DNA of 64,000 nt from Cyanophora paradoxa (lineage: Eukaryota; Glaucocystophyceae; Cyanophorales; Cyanophoraceae), in the NCBI GenBank assembly GCA_004431415.1, contig QPMI01000602.1, forward strand, positions 205,804 through 269,803, in the 5' to 3' direction. The position numbers and the translations under genes were made by a program. The notes below the pieces were generated by a model, which was not told the origin of the DNA, searched no databases, and was given only the letters and a program-made list of their open reading frames with translations. Positions 31,963 through 40,640 of this stretch are shown here, one piece after another (within the stretch, counting starts at the first letter, position 1; each line of letters starts with the position of its first letter).

Positions 31963-32697
31963 TTAAAGCCAAACTCGTCTTTTATATACTGTGGGAGCTA
32001 CTCCCTTTTCTACTTCAGCTTTAGTGGCACCAGGTTCAATGGTTCCCTTTTGGGTCTTTGTTTTCATTTCATCTACTGCTTGCTCATCGATTTGGGTCTC
32101 TTTCTTAGCAATAAACTGTTTATCTGGGACACCAGTAATGCCCATTTTATAAACTTCCTTTCGAAGCATCTCCTTTAGCTTAGCCCTCTCTTTCTTCTCA
32201 GTAACATACTGCTCCAAGGCACTGGATTTGGCTTCCAAGTCTTTGAGTTTAGCAGTCATCTCATCCCATTGAGCTTTGGGAATTCGATGAATATTTTGAG
32301 TGGGAGCAGTCTTATATGTGACTTCACCAGCCATAGACTGAATTACCTTGTCTGATTCCTTACTAAGACCTTCACCTTTGCGAGCCAGTGAAAGATCTTG
32401 CAAGCCTAGACCTTTATCATCAGCAGCACCAATAATTCGCCTGGCACCCTCAGCAACAGCTTTCATTTTTGAGGCTTCTGGTGAGATGTTGAGTTGGTCA
32501 CTGGTTGAAGCCTGTGGGGCTTTGTCATCGACTGATTCCTCATAGGCAGCATTAAGAGGGTCTTCTTCTTGTTGTGAGGGCTTCACCTCATTCATACCAT
32601 TGAACTTCAGTGGTTCAGTGTTAATGGATCCATTGTTTCCACCACCTGAATAGCCAACAGCCCCAGCTGGGATCCCTATTTTTCGTTTGGGAGGCAT
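31963..32697 (-). CDS. Putative virion or scaffold protein with coiled coil
   Basis: 244 residues. It begins with a basic MPPKRKIG and a Gly/Asn-rich stretch, then a disordered Ser/Gln/Glu-rich part. A long charged helix (about 150-190: KLKDLEAKSSALEQYVTEKK), likely coiled coil, follows, and the end is basic (YKRRVWL). It lies between the ATPase and small genes in the leftward morphogenesis cluster, where an internal virion or scaffold protein would be plausible. No homolog recognised, so the role is inferred from position. Confidence 0.6.
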   Translation of the reverse strand: MPPKRKIGIPAGAVGYSGGGNNGSINTEPLKFNGMNEVKPSQQEEDPLNAAYEESVDDKAPQASTSDQLNISPEASKMKAVAEGARRIIGAADDKGLGLQDLSLARKGEGLSKESDKVIQSMAGEVTYKTAPTQNIHRIPKAQWDEMTAKLKDLEAKSSALEQYVTEKKERAKLKEMLRKEVYKMGITGVPDKQFIAKKETQIDEQAVDEMKTKTQKGTIEPGATKAEVEKGVAPTVYKRRVWL

Positions 32698-32725
32698 TGT
32701 ATCTTTATTAGAATGAGAGATAATT

Positions 32726-33508
32726 TTATAAACCGCGTTTATATCTCATCAATTTATTGCTATGGATTTGGCTTTTCACTTCTTTAGGGGCTTCCTCTTT
32801 CTCTGGTGGTTTCAGTTCATCTTCTTTCTTTTTTGGCTTTCTGTGGAAGCGAGGAAATGGGAAATCTTTCACAAGCTCAGCTTTATCTACATAGTATTTA
32901 ACTGAGTAGTTTGCAGAGGACCAAATAATATACTGATAGGAGTGAACATACTCTTCAAACATCTTGTAAAAATCCTCTTTATTTCGCATTATATTGTATT
33001 CTTCCTCTATGGCTTCCAGTTCTTTGCGATTTGCAGCACTTAAAAACATAGCATAGTCCGAATTAACTCGAATTGTTGAAGAAACCTTACGCAGTTTCTG
33101 AGTTATGCAAAAAATGCTTATTTGGGAATGGCGCCCACGCGAATACAGAGATCCTATTATTTTATCCCTGGTCAAATCGACTATTTCATTATCGATTAAA
33201 TCATCTAAAACCACACATAACTGATTAACAGGTTCTCCCTTTTCTATTTTCTCTTGCCTCTCATCTAGCAATTTAGCAATGTAAGGGGCATCCCATTTTC
33301 CCAGTTGCAGTGTTGCCACTTTATCCCAGAAATGATTGAAGCTGGTTCCACTCACAACTAATACAACATCAATCTTTTTGGCATCATGCAGTTGCTTCAA
33401 CCAATACTTTACAGCTTCTGATTTACCAGTGGCAGACTTGCCAATTGCTAATACACGAAATGGTGGTTCTATCATTTCACCAGCCACAAATTCATCCAAA
33501 TCATTCAT
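32726..33508 (-). CDS. FtsK/HerA-type genome packaging ATPase (A32-like)
   Basis: 260 residues. Walker A GKSATGKS at 23-30, Walker B LCVVLDDLI with D102-D103, then GSLYSRGRHSQISIF (arginine-containing segment) and CITQ (sensor-like). This arrangement is that of the packaging ATPases of Polintons, virophages and large DNA viruses, which pump DNA into capsids. The C-terminal tail is very Lys/Glu/Pro-rich. It is adjacent to the major capsid gene on the same strand, the common order in this virus group. Confidence 0.92.
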   Translation of the reverse strand: MNDLDEFVAGEMIEPPFRVLAIGKSATGKSEAVKYWLKQLHDAKKIDVVLVVSGTSFNHFWDKVATLQLGKWDAPYIAKLLDERQEKIEKGEPVNQLCVVLDDLIDNEIVDLTRDKIIGSLYSRGRHSQISIFCITQKLRKVSSTIRVNSDYAMFLSAANRKELEAIEEEYNIMRNKEDFYKMFEEYVHSYQYIIWSSANYSVKYYVDKAELVKDFPFPRFHRKPKKKEDELKPPEKEEAPKEVKSQIHSNKLMRYKRGL

Positions 33509-33573
33509 TGTTGTATATCTTTCTAAATAAATACAGATAAAAATAATGCAGAGAGACTGAATATCGTAACAAT

Positions 33574-34944
33574 CTATAAATTAATTCTTCGGAGACCATC
33601 CTTGTCCAAAATTATATAGCTATGCATGAGAGCGCGAACATTGACATCGATTACCTTATCTGAAGGCATGTAGAGGGTGAGGAAGGAAGAAGAGGAATTT
33701 GTTAAATCGACATAACCAGACTGGGCAATATTTCGAATTGCCTTCTCTCCATCAATGCAGAAACTTAAACCTGAAAGGACATAGCGATCAGCAACCTTAT
33801 CCATGTTAGAGCATTTGAAGGCATCAGCAATTAGCTCAGCACCTTTGAGTAGGGAAATTGGCTCAGTGGCATAAAGTCGCTGTCCATTAATTTCAACAGT
33901 GAAAGTAATATCTTTGGAGTTGGCATAGGTCTTAAGAACACTGTGGGAGCCAGTGGATTTATCAACAGTTGCATTATCACGAACTGAAACAAGCAGAGCA
34001 TAAACAAGACCTGAGATTTGAGAGAGGTTAATTCGATTGGGTTGGGCATTGCCCTTGGCAGGGAAAGCACTAGCATCTACAAATCCAATATCAAGGGAGG
34101 GAATAGCCATGCCAGTAGTCTTTACTTTTTCAATTACAGTAGCGAAAAGCTCATCAGAAACATTAATAGCATGCATGTAAAGGCGAGGAGAAGTAATAGA
34201 AATGACAGGGGTTGTTGCACCAAGAGTAAAGTCTGTGATGTTTTGACCAACATTTGCCAGAACAGTTTCAGCAGGGGCAGTTCCAAGACCATCATCTTTT
34301 GAATAATCTACATCAGCTGCTGCAACAGTAAGACCACGACCACCATAGGAAGTTTCAACATAACCCTTTCCAGCATCCTTAAACCAAACAGTAACAACCA
34401 TTTCACCAGATAAAGCACCAAGGGGAAGGTAGTGATTTAGCCAAGGCACAGGGATTTCAACAAAGAATGAGCCACCAAGGCGGTTGGTTCCATGAGCAGG
34501 GATGCCATGAACCATGCCCATTGATTGCTTCTTTTTAGCTAGTTGATCCTCCGAATAATAGACCAGGGGGAAATGAGCAAGGAAATCAGAGGGAATGTGG
34601 TAGGTGTAAGATCCATAGGTAATTTCGAGTCGCTGAACTAAAGCACCAACTGGGCGAGTGTATCCATTGCGAACTAGGTCAGTATCACCAGCAAATGTGA
34701 TGGCTGGAAGGTCGAAAGCAAGTTCGAGTTTTCCACAGAAATTGTAGCGAGGTAGCTTGAAGGAAATGCGATTTCCAACATTATTCTCAAAAGTATTGCT
34801 GGGATTCACAACAACTAGAACTGGCTTAGACTTGGATTCGAGACCAAGCATTAGGGAGTTATCCAGGAAAAAGGCTTTCGCCTCCTCTGGGGTTGTTAGG
34901 GCTTCTTTCAGCGAAAGTCTTTGAAGAGTGGAAGTGATATCCAT
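33574..34944 (-). CDS. Major capsid protein, double jelly-roll type
   Basis: 456 residues from ATG 34944 (MDITSTLQRLSL). An in-frame extension to 34986 has no ATG and was rejected. The sequence alternates beta-rich stretches (GNRISFKLPRYNFCGKLELA, GEMVVTVWFKDAG, RLYMHAINVSDELF, DITFTVEINGQRLY, SSFLTLYMPSDKVIDVNVRA) with few charged helices, as expected for two jelly rolls. Size and position between the ATPase and the minor capsid genes agree. The assignment rests on context and fold-like pattern; I cannot compute homology. It would form the capsid trimers. Confidence 0.8.
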   Translation of the reverse strand: MDITSTLQRLSLKEALTTPEEAKAFFLDNSLMLGLESKSKPVLVVVNPSNTFENNVGNRISFKLPRYNFCGKLELAFDLPAITFAGDTDLVRNGYTRPVGALVQRLEITYGSYTYHIPSDFLAHFPLVYYSEDQLAKKKQSMGMVHGIPAHGTNRLGGSFFVEIPVPWLNHYLPLGALSGEMVVTVWFKDAGKGYVETSYGGRGLTVAAADVDYSKDDGLGTAPAETVLANVGQNITDFTLGATTPVISITSPRLYMHAINVSDELFATVIEKVKTTGMAIPSLDIGFVDASAFPAKGNAQPNRINLSQISGLVYALLVSVRDNATVDKSTGSHSVLKTYANSKDITFTVEINGQRLYATEPISLLKGAELIADAFKCSNMDKVADRYVLSGLSFCIDGEKAIRNIAQSGYVDLTNSSSSFLTLYMPSDKVIDVNVRALMHSYIILDKDGLRRINL

Positions 34945-34997
34945 TATATTCTCTTTTATTATACTGCAACATAAAAAATCTACCAATGATCCTTAAT

Positions 34998-36029
34998 TTA
35001 TGCGAAGCTTGTAATAACTGGATAGGAAGGGTGAAGCTGCGACATTCTCATCTTAAAGTATTCATAAACTGGGTCTCCTGCTGGCTCATCACCATAGCGA
35101 ATTTCAAAGGTCAGATGAACAGGTTGACCCTCAAAATCAATTGGTTCATTTACAGCATTAACAATATCAACCGAGAAAGTGGATAATCCAACCTTCTTAT
35201 TATAATATTTGTAAAGTGGGTGAGCTTCTGTTGAATTGTAAACAACATGCTCACCATAGTCTTTATCAGGGACCACTATTTTGTGAAAGTAACCAGTCAG
35301 AAGACCATCCCCACATTGAACCAGATCACCCAGCTCCTTTACTCTCACAAACAAAACACTGTCCCTGGTCTTCTCAGGCTCAAAAGAAGATATAATGCCA
35401 TTCACTCGACCATCAGTAAAGATTCCATCAGTGAGAGCATCATAAACTTGGGATTTGATTGGGGAATTCCCATATCTTCCAGGATCAAGACCAAGCAGTC
35501 TAGCTGAACTCAATAGCTTTTGGATTGTTTGTTGGCTTGGGTTTACAGCAAGTGAGAAAGCCAGGTAAAAAGGCACTGCCGACTGGAATATAATTCGTTT
35601 CAGTGACTCATCCCATTTGCAGCGAATGGATGGTTGGGGAGTTCTGCCAATGAATTTTGAGTTGATTACATTCACCAGCTGTTGGTGGCTTTGGATGGGG
35701 GTCTCGCGATTTACCATGAATTGTTTCCATTGTTCAAAATCAGCAGCTGGGCGAGTTGTTGGAATTCCTGAGCTTCCAGCTCCTGGAGTTTGTTCAGAAT
35801 AATAAATACTAAATGTGTTATCAACTGTTACATCTCCTGCTTTGGTTTCACCACTCACCATAGGGATGCTGTTATAAAATTCGGCTGAGACCAGTCTCAC
35901 AGCCCTCACATTCTCATAAGTACTGGGGAGTCTAGCCACAAAGCTTGAAGTGGGACCATCACCAGAGATTGTATTAAATGAGCTAACCTCGATGTAATCC
36001 ACAGGCATTCTTCTTTTATCTATATTCAT
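34998..36029 (-). CDS. Minor capsid/penton-like protein A
   Basis: 343 residues; a second possible start at codon 8 (MPVDYIEVSS). The N-terminal block VDYIEVSSFNTISGDGPTSS followed by FVARLPSTYENVRAVRLVSA and EFYNSIP resembles the start of protein B encoded divergently at 36038 (NRLVNIDSRDR ... YRVTL ... VLYAEIPNSIYN). Later blocks (VLFVRVKELGDL; VHLTFEIRYGD) also match protein B in order. Such N termini are typical of the penton or minor capsid proteins of polinton-like viruses and their large relatives. It probably forms vertices. It overlaps no gene, and the two starts are only 8 bases apart. Confidence 0.75.
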   Translation of the reverse strand: MNIDKRRMPVDYIEVSSFNTISGDGPTSSFVARLPSTYENVRAVRLVSAEFYNSIPMVSGETKAGDVTVDNTFSIYYSEQTPGAGSSGIPTTRPAADFEQWKQFMVNRETPIQSHQQLVNVINSKFIGRTPQPSIRCKWDESLKRIIFQSAVPFYLAFSLAVNPSQQTIQKLLSSARLLGLDPGRYGNSPIKSQVYDALTDGIFTDGRVNGIISSFEPEKTRDSVLFVRVKELGDLVQCGDGLLTGYFHKIVVPDKDYGEHVVYNSTEAHPLYKYYNKKVGLSTFSVDIVNAVNEPIDFEGQPVHLTFEIRYGDEPAGDPVYEYFKMRMSQLHPSYPVITSFA

Positions 36030-36037
36030 ATATTAAA

Positions 36038-36970
36038 ATGAACCGGCTCGTTAATATTGATAGCAGGGATAGAAGCCAAGGACAAAATGAAAACTCTTAC
36101 AGGGTCACCCTCACAACTCCAGTAGAGAGACCAAGGGAATGCAGGGTTCTATATGCAGAGATTCCAAACAGCATCTATAACAGTGTTGGAACTGATCATC
36201 TAACAGTTCAGTTTAATTACCAAGATGGTTCATATAACCAAGTGATCACACAACAAGTGTATCCCCTTCCCAGTGGCTACATCAATCAGGGTCATTTTGG
36301 GGTAACACACCCTTATAATTACGGGCTGAACTATTCAAGCTTCCAAACAATTGCAGGCAAAACAGTAGCTTTTGAGTTCAAGATATTCTATAACCCAACT
36401 ACCTATAAAGTGGAGTTTTACAGTAACCATGAGTTTCGTTTTATTGCAAGCAACCAGAGAATAGGGAAGCTTTTGGGTGTAAGCTCTACTGAATATACCA
36501 ATGGGTATTATAGCACTCCTCCTGTTGGTGGATCTCCCTATCGACCTGAGAACCTTTTAAAGTATGATGGCAAACCTATTACACCTGATCACCCAGCATG
36601 GGGAATCACCTTCTCAGGACCCAGACTCTCCTCTAAGCCCTTGCAATATTATTTTGACAGCAGGAAGATGTCTGATATGAATGCTGAGCAGTATCTGTAC
36701 ATGCATATTAAAGAGCTGTCCCCCTTTGCCAGCAGACACAATATAATTCCAAAATCGCAACCACAAAACCAGGGAGCTATCCTTAGATTGCAATTGAGTA
36801 AGGATATAGGGGGCTATGTTTACCATAGTGGTGAGCATGCAGAATTTATTCAAATCAATGACAGAAACCTGGTGATAAGGGAACTCACAGTTGAGTTTAA
36901 AGATTACTTTGGTGAACTGATTGATATGAATGGAATCGATAATTCGTTTCAGTTGGAGTTTATCGAATAA
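36038..36970 (+). CDS. Minor capsid/penton-like protein B
   Basis: 310 residues. It begins MNRLVNIDSRDRSQGQNENS, the N-I-D-S-R-D-R opening common in vertex or minor capsid proteins of this virus realm. It then follows the same block order as protein A: YRVTL strand, VLYAEIPNSIYN, YLYMHIKEL, and a C-terminal LTVEFKDYFGELID strand. It is the only structural gene on the plus strand in this cluster. Its 3' end overlaps the lipase gene on the other strand by 11 bases. Likely a vertex protein or spike support; paralogy with A is inferred by eye. Confidence 0.75.
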   Translation: MNRLVNIDSRDRSQGQNENSYRVTLTTPVERPRECRVLYAEIPNSIYNSVGTDHLTVQFNYQDGSYNQVITQQVYPLPSGYINQGHFGVTHPYNYGLNYSSFQTIAGKTVAFEFKIFYNPTTYKVEFYSNHEFRFIASNQRIGKLLGVSSTEYTNGYYSTPPVGGSPYRPENLLKYDGKPITPDHPAWGITFSGPRLSSKPLQYYFDSRKMSDMNAEQYLYMHIKELSPFASRHNIIPKSQPQNQGAILRLQLSKDIGGYVYHSGEHAEFIQINDRNLVIRELTVEFKDYFGELIDMNGIDNSFQLEFIE

Positions 36971-38273
36971 AGGCACCTGTAAAGTCCACTCTCATTGTGG
37001 GAGCATTCACATACACAAGGGGATAAATGCGAATATATTTAATTCTGAGAGAAAAACCTATGTAAAAAGCATCCTTGATGCTGAGAGGGAATCCACTCAA
37101 TAAAGCCACATCACCTGAGTTGTGAGCATTGTTAATGTTCTCACAGACATACATTTTGTTTTGCCCATCTGATCGAATAAAAGACCAGTTGATCCCATCA
37201 GTGGATGTTGCCACATTGAAAGTCTTAATAAAAGCATTGGTGTCACCTGAGCCATAGGCAATCACAGAGGAGAGTTCAAAAGTGTATGGGAAAGCAACTT
37301 GAAGGTATTCAGTGGGGGTTTCCCATATCTGCTCAGGAGCATAGGCTCCAGCTTCCCAGCCAAATGCTGAAGGTCTAGCCATGAAAGGCTCTTTACCAGT
37401 CACAGAGGATGAGGCAGTGAAGGCATCATCTGCAAGCTGATACCAATTAGCATCCAAAGGTGGTGATGTAGTGAGAGTGGATGAGATGTAAGCCTTTGTA
37501 GGGTTCTTTAATTCATAGTTTGCTACTAGAATGCTGCAAAGCTTATTAATCATATCATTGTTTGCTGCTATGTATGTTTCTGTGAAAGAAAGCATATCTG
37601 GGATTTTAGAAGTGTCATCCAGGGAGCTTACTATGTGATTCGGAAGAGGGACTGATAGCCTATAGTATCTCCCATAATCCTGATCATAGTTGTAGGGTAA
37701 CAACTCCTCCATTTTATCAAGGGCAGAAAGCTCACTTGCAGCCATGAGCATGTTAATCAATGGGCTTCCATCTGTTGAGGCAATCCATGAGAGAATGCCC
37801 CAGCTGTTCACAGTCTCATAAGCATAACCCACATAGTCAGACTCTAAATGTGGGTCCACCTCTCCACAAGAGATGCTTATTACTATAATATCATCATCAT
37901 CACTGTAAATCTTCTTTGCATGGCTGTAACCACACACACTGGGATTATTGTTTCCCGAAATGGCACCATCAATGAGACAGACATATACTCCCCGATTGAA
38001 ATCAACAATGCTTACAGGAGAGAAATATGTAGGAGCAGCAGAAGTAGCCCTAGCAGCAATCTTACAAGGCATAAAGTTGTAATTGTTATCATTTGTGATA
38101 AATATTGGTTTCATATTCTGAGTATCAAAGGATGTAATCACAATGTCCTTTAGGGAATCTTGTATTAGTGATTCACCAGTAACTGAATTGATTGCAGTCT
38201 CCAAGGGTCCCACATCATACTTTGTATTAAAAAGGGCATTTTCGATTATATTTCGAGGATTTGCGAAAATCAA
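36960..38273 (-). CDS. Patatin-like phospholipase fused to discoidin domain, N terminus missing
   Basis: The readable part is about 437 residues with no ATG at its start (first codon TTG). It has the patatin ARATSAAPTYFSP block (about 74-86) and the catalytic Asp in LIDGAISG (D102), but the glycine-rich oxyanion hole and G-x-S-x-G nucleophile that should precede them are absent. Residues about 265-437 look like an F5/8 type C (discoidin) domain (WYQLADDAFTASSSVTG, EYLQVAFPYTFELSSVIAYG, FNVATSTDGINW, IKYIRIYPLVY), a carbohydrate- or lipid-binding module. An in-frame stop appears at about 38312, right after the composition switch at about 38285, so the gene was cut there. The intact enzyme would cleave membrane lipids, perhaps for entry or exit. 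As present it cannot be active. Confidence 0.82.
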   Translation of the reverse strand: MIFANPRNIIENALFNTKYDVGPLETAINSVTGESLIQDSLKDIVITSFDTQNMKPIFITNDNNYNFMPCKIAARATSAAPTYFSPVSIVDFNRGVYVCLIDGAISGNNNPSVCGYSHAKKIYSDDDDIIVISISCGEVDPHLESDYVGYAYETVNSWGILSWIASTDGSPLINMLMAASELSALDKMEELLPYNYDQDYGRYYRLSVPLPNHIVSSLDDTSKIPDMLSFTETYIAANNDMINKLCSILVANYELKNPTKAYISSTLTTSPPLDANWYQLADDAFTASSSVTGKEPFMARPSAFGWEAGAYAPEQIWETPTEYLQVAFPYTFELSSVIAYGSGDTNAFIKTFNVATSTDGINWSFIRSDGQNKMYVCENINNAHNSGDVALLSGFPLSIKDAFYIGFSLRIKYIRIYPLVYVNAPTMRVDFTGAFIR

Positions 38274-39033
38274 GGGCAGTTGAGTTAGGTAAATTGTTGC
38301 CGATAGGGTTTCCTAGCCGTTAGTGCTTCGTTTGCACTTCGTTCGCAGTAGTACCGTGACTTGACCCGCGGCTTCTCGCGATTTCCTGAGTCACTGTACC
38401 CCTGTACGAAGATGCGACCCTAGCTACTTTTTCTGACTCTAGCTTGATACTTTCCGGTAGCCGTGTCCTAGGGTACACAGTAGTCTGTGATTAGCAGCTT
38501 TCTCTTGCAACGTGACAGCCTGCTCGCCTGCTGCTGGTACGCTACGGGAAGGTTGCTAAGGTCTACTGGGACGTATAAAACCTCCTAAAACATCCTCGCC
38601 GGGACCAGCGCACGCCAGCTGACGGACTTGCTGCGCACGTCCGTTGGCCGCGAGCGTGAACCCGCTGGACTACGAGGAGGCGAACGCTTGACGCTTTCGG
38701 AGAGCACCGCTACTGGCGGACGCACTCCGCTGACCCGCCTCGCCGCCGACGCTTCCCTTCTCGAAGCTTCGGACGCGCCTCCGCCGCTCACTCGCGCAGT
38801 TGGGGAGCAGCCCGCCGTACCGCGGCATCGGCTAGCTCCCTGGCTCATCGTTCGTGCCGCGCGCGCATCGGGGATCGGTTGCGGCGGTCCGACTCGAACG
38901 ACGGTCACGGGCCAGCTCGCGTACCGTACTGCGGTCGCGGCCCGACGGCAACGTCTACGTCGAACGACCGCGTGATGGAGCGCGAAGGCATGACTTCCGG
39001 CGAGATGGCCCGACCTTCCCCGGCCAACTGACA
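38274..39033 (+). other. Left boundary and leader of the retroelement, possible LTR
   Basis: GC-rich, non-coding, starting right at the end of the AT-rich element. It begins TGTTGCCGATAGGG (about 38298) and has a TATA box TATAAAA at 38574-38580, as an LTR promoter would. No matching copy was seen near 57.4-58 kb, so LTR status is unproven. The open frame of the Gag-like part extends upstream of its first ATG. Confidence 0.4.
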
Positions 39034-40640
39034 ATGCTCAACCGCACGGCCCGAGTCGCAGCGGCGCACGCCGAGGAGATCGCGCGCCGGCGGGTCATGG
39101 GCGCGGAGCCGCCGCAGGCGATCAAGATGGAGGACGGCAAGATGGGCCACACCACCGGGATTCCCGTCTCGCCCAACGGCGTCTTCCAACATCACAACGC
39201 CATCCGTTCGGCTACTCGCGGAGACAAGAAGTACTCCCTGCTGGACGACGGTTCGCAGGCGGCGTACCACGCCGTCGATTTCGGTGTCCGTTCGCTGCCG
39301 GCGGGACTAACGGAAGTCTACCGTTCGACGGTCGAGTTGCACCGGTCTCTCGTCGAAAACCTCGTCGACGCAGAGAGCGAGCTCACGAAGGCGAAGGCGA
39401 CACTCGCGACGGCTACGGAGGAGGCGGCCAAGGAGGCGGCGCAGAAGGCCGTCCAGACGCGACAGGCCGTCGTCGACAAACTCCGGGCTGAGATGCCCTC
39501 GGACATTATTCGCGGCGTCCCCTCGTACATTAAGAGCCTCGTTCGCATGATTGACCCCGCTGAGCGCAAGCGTCTCAAGGAGGAGCTCATCGCGGCGTAC
39601 GATGGCACTCAACTGGACCGTATTTTCGCCAACATCTGTGACCTCATCGCGTTCACTGACCTGCCGCGTGACAAGACGGGCCACACTGTGCAGGCGCTGG
39701 ACGTCTATGACACGCTCGAGCAGCAGATCACGGAGCGCAAGACGCTACACCACGGCCTGTACTCCGGCCTCCCGTACGAGCAGCAGCGCAAGGCCAATTA
39801 CGACCTGGCGCTGAATCTACTGCCGAAGCTGAAGACGATGGCGCAGGACCTGTCGCCGACCGATGGGATGACTCCCAAGGACAAGGAGACCTGGTTTAAC
39901 CTCTTCTGCACTCGTGCGCAGTCGCTCATTCGGGAGGCGGGCTTTCTGATTGTGACGACGACTGCTGGGGAGCCCTCGATTCCTACTGGGAATTCGAAGA
40001 AGGGCGCCAGCATCAACGCGGCGAACGTCGACGGGTACGATTACGACAACGATGGCGACGACGGGTACACGGCGCCGTACAGCGGCACTCCGTACACCCC
40101 ACCGCCTTCGTCGTCCCCTGCGCCCTCGGCCCCGCACTCGCAGTTACTCGGCTCTTCGGTCAATCTCGTCCACACGACGCCGTCGACCCCGCCGATAACC
40201 AATCCGATCTACCAATCCGCCCTCCCCGCGCCCCAGCAGCCGGCGCCGGGCCACAAGCCCGTCCCCGGCTGCTGCGACTGGCACGCACCGGTGCCCGGGA
40301 AGGACTACGGCAATCGCCCGCCCATCGGCCGCCCCTACGATTACGCCCGTACGCAGACGGTCACGGCGATCCGTACGAGCCAGGGCTACCCGCGCGACGC
40401 GCGCCCGAGGGTGAGGCCCGGCACCAACGATCACATTTGCACACGTTGTCGGTCGTTGGGAGCCGCGGACATCCATCACTACTCTGACGACTACCACGAG
40501 TGTTGCTCTCACCCGTACCGTCGGGAACTACTCAAATTCGTCAACCAAGGCTGCCAAGACCCCGAGGTCCTGGCTGCGGCCCGCCTCTGCGGCCTCATCC
40601 CTGGCGGCCCGCAGGCACCGTCCTACAACGCGGTCCCCCG
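39034..40640 (+). CDS. gag: Gag-like N-terminal region of the retroelement
   Basis: From the first in-frame ATG (MLNRTARVAAAHAEEIARRR). About 350 residues of helical, charged sequence (ELTKAKATLATATEEAAKEA is a likely coiled coil; then SYIKSLVRMIDPAERKRLKE and YDLALNLLPKLKTMAQDL) fit a Gag capsid-type domain. A Pro/Ser/Tyr-rich stretch follows, and then a CxxC...H...C site (CTRCRSLGAADIHHYSDDYH, next residue E then C). The frame is lost near a CCCCC run at about 40633, after which the zinc knuckles continue in another frame. The capsid call is by position and helicity only. Confidence 0.65.

Larger units (their letters stand above)
20859..38290. mobile_element. Integrated Polinton/Maverick-like virus, right end truncated
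   Basis: About 17 kb of AT-rich, CpG-poor, compact, intronless DNA lies between GC-rich sequences. The gene set defines it: retroviral-type integrase, protein-primed DNA polymerase B, PrimPol-SF3 helicase, packaging ATPase, double-jelly-roll capsid protein, minor capsid/penton-like proteins and a lipase. This combination is known from Polintons, polinton-like viruses and mavirus-type virophages. Most frames are intact. The left limit is approximate and may lie between 20.4 and 21.2 kb. The right limit falls inside the lipase gene, where the composition switches, so the right terminal repeat is missing. A cysteine protease, usual in the group, was not found within it. Confidence 0.9.

Noticed and set aside
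34944-34986. Upstream extension of the capsid protein
   Set aside because: No ATG in the extension; the ATG at 34944 gives a normal start.
38298-38580. Confirmed 5' LTR
   Set aside because: A TATA box and TG start are present, but no matching 3' copy was found near the integrase end.
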